Part shown: piece after piece, positions 25,901-28,900 of the stretch
How the letters are laid out: each line of letters begins with the position of its first letter
How positions within the stretch are numbered: position 1 is the stretch's first letter
From: Oppiella nova
Lineage: Eukaryota; Arthropoda; Arachnida; Sarcoptiformes; Oppiidae
Assembly: GCA_905397405.1 (NCBI GenBank)
Contig: CAJPVJ010000246.1
Span: forward strand, 1 to 30,602
DNA: 30,602 bases
Direction of reading: 5' to 3'
Notes under the pieces: generated by a model
What the model was told of the DNA's origin: nothing
The model's database searches: none
The model's input: only the letters and a program-made list of their open reading frames with translations
Made by a program: the position numbers and the translations under genes

Positions 25901-28900
25901 ACCTTTAAGTCAATTACAGTTTAATCAATTTAAGTTTCAAAAATATAATTATATTTAATAAGCATTTCACATAAGTTTAACATTTTCTACCTTTAATTGT
26001 GAGGACAACTGATTGACTATCACTTCCGAAAGCATTCTTCACAACACAGGAATAGTTGCCGGAATCACTCCTATCAATGTTTTTGATAGCAAATGATGAG
26101 GATATTTCAAAGTTATCAATCTTATAGTTAACTCCAGGACTGGCTTTGAGTGTCTGTCCATTTCGGGACCACTCAAAGAACAGGGGAAGCGACCCCTCCT
26201 CTATTGAACAGCTTATGTGGAATACCGAGCCCTCAGTCAATGACTTGTGGTTCACTATATATCCTAATTTGGGAACTATTTATGGGATAAATAATTATTT
26301 TTGTAGACAATTATTGAGTCAATAATGGAGTGATTAATACCTGACGAAGAATTCACACAATTATTAACGAGAAGTGAAATGAGAGTAAAATATATCAAAT
26401 ATCCACACATTTTGACACTTAGGATAACTCATTGGAAACCAAGAAATAATGGCTGACTTTGTGTCACAAATATTTTACAGATATATAAGGTTTACAAAAT
26501 TGTGGAGATATCGCGCCACACATTGATTCACAATACAATTTATAAAGGTTTTGTGAACACATTATATTGAATACAACCTACACTTATGCTTATACAGTGC
26601 ATTTGCACTGTAAGGATACTGCATATCAAATGCATACGCCTAACGAATACCATTGTAGTTAAATTTATATATTTTAAAATAGTGTTCACCAATTTATATA
26701 GTATACTAACAATTAATTATAAAACTAAACTATATTCAGACCTCTAATCGATAGGACCACTGATCTGCTGTCAGTTCCCACAGAATTCCTCACAACACAC
26801 GTATAGTTCCCGGAATCAGTTTTCTCGATCTCATCGATAGAAAGTGTGGAGAATTTCTTGGAGTTTTCAATCTTATAGTTCACATCAGGACTGGCTTTGA
26901 GTGTCTGTCCATTTCGGGTCCACTCAAAGAATACGGGTACAGATCCTTCGATGACTGAGCACATGATATTGAATAGTGAGCCAATGGTCTGGCTCATTAT
27001 ATGGGTGGACCCGGAATAGCTCAGTTTAGGTGCTAATTAAGGGTAAATTTTATTTTTATACATTTTTGCAATTAACTACTCGATCCACACTTTACCTAAA
27101 TCACTAAGTGAATGATATTCAGCAATAGTTATGATAACCACAAACAAAAACAAGATATATTTTAAATACATTTTTGTGATACTCTATGAGAAAATTGTGA
27201 ACAAAAATAATGGCTGACATAGGAGTAAGAAATTTGTGGCAAAAATCTTAGGCAATGTTCCGACGAATATAGTGACACATATTGTTTAGGATTCACAATT
27301 TAGTTAGCATTCAAACAATGTAAAAACTTATGCATTAATATACTATAAGTATGCAAACAGAATAATTTCATTCAACAGAATATTCTGCAAACTTGTTGCT
27401 AGAAAAGCATTTGAATTTATGTTTTTTTGTTGAAATACTACTAACTTTACTAATTATAATATTTAGTTTTTAAATACTGAAACATTTCTACCTTTAATAG
27501 TAAGAATAACTGATTGGGTGTCAGTCCCGAAGGCATTCCTCACAAGACATGTATAATTTCCGGCATCTCTTCTATCAATCTCTTCAATAGTAAGAGTCGA
27601 ATGTCTGTTAAAGTTCTCGATCTTATAGTTGACATCAGGACTGGATTTAATTGTCTGTCCATTTCGTGTCCACTCAAAGAACAGTGGAAGTGATCCCTCT
27701 TGTATTGAACAGTATATCGAGAAATACGAGCCTTCAGACTGTGACTTATGGCTCACTATTGAACTCAATTTAGGAGCTAATTATGAGATGAAAATAATCT
27801 TTAGGTTTGCAAACAATTAATGAAACAATTAATATGAGTAATGAATACCTGATGAGGAATTCACATAATTATTAACAAATATTAAAATAATAGCAAAGTT
27901 TACGTAATAACCACACATATTAACACTTAGGATATTCTAACTCATTTGAAACCAACAAATAATGGCTGACTTTGTGTCACAAATACTTTCAGACAAATAG
28001 TGTAAGAAATAACCGAAATAAGTGGATATATTGCGCCACACATTGATTCGCAATACAATTTAAAAATATATTTTGTTACACATTATAGTGTATACAACTA
28101 ATACAGTGCATTTGAACTGTAAGGATACATCATATGCTTATGAATAATGAATATTATTATATTCTAATACAGTCACACTATATAATTACACTATATATTT
28201 GTACATGAATTTGATTAAAATAGTAATAATTAATTATAAATCTATATTCAAACCTCTAATCGATAGGACCACTGATCTGCTGTCAGTTCCCACGGAATTG
28301 CTCACAACACACGTATAGTTCCCGGAATCTGTTCTCATGATCTCGTCGATGGAAAAAGTGGACAACTTTTTAAAATATTCAATCTTATAATTAACATCAG
28401 GATTAGGTTTGAGTGTCTGTCCATCTCGAGTCCACTCAAAGAACACGGGAACAGATCCCTCCTCTAATGAACAGGTAATGTGAAAATTAGAGCCAATTGT
28501 TTGACTCTTGTGTTTAGACCCGGAATCACTCAGTTTTGGTGCTATTTTAGAGTAAGTATTAAATTAACATTTTTGTTATTTAATCAATTAATCCACACAT
28601 TACCCGAATCGGCGTTTGAATGAATAATATCGAAAATTACGGAATGAATAAATGCAAACAAACAATATTTTGAATACATTGTTAAACTCTATGTGAGATA
28701 AGTGAACAAAAAATAATGGCTGACATAGGAGTAAGAAATTGATGGCAAAAATCTTAGACACAGTTCTCACGAATATAGTGACACATATTGTATGGGAATC
28801 ACAATTTAGTTGGTTTTCAAATAAAGTTTAAAACTTTAGCCTTAATATAAACCACATAATAACACAGTAATAGTATTCTGTAGAATATTCTGTATACTCT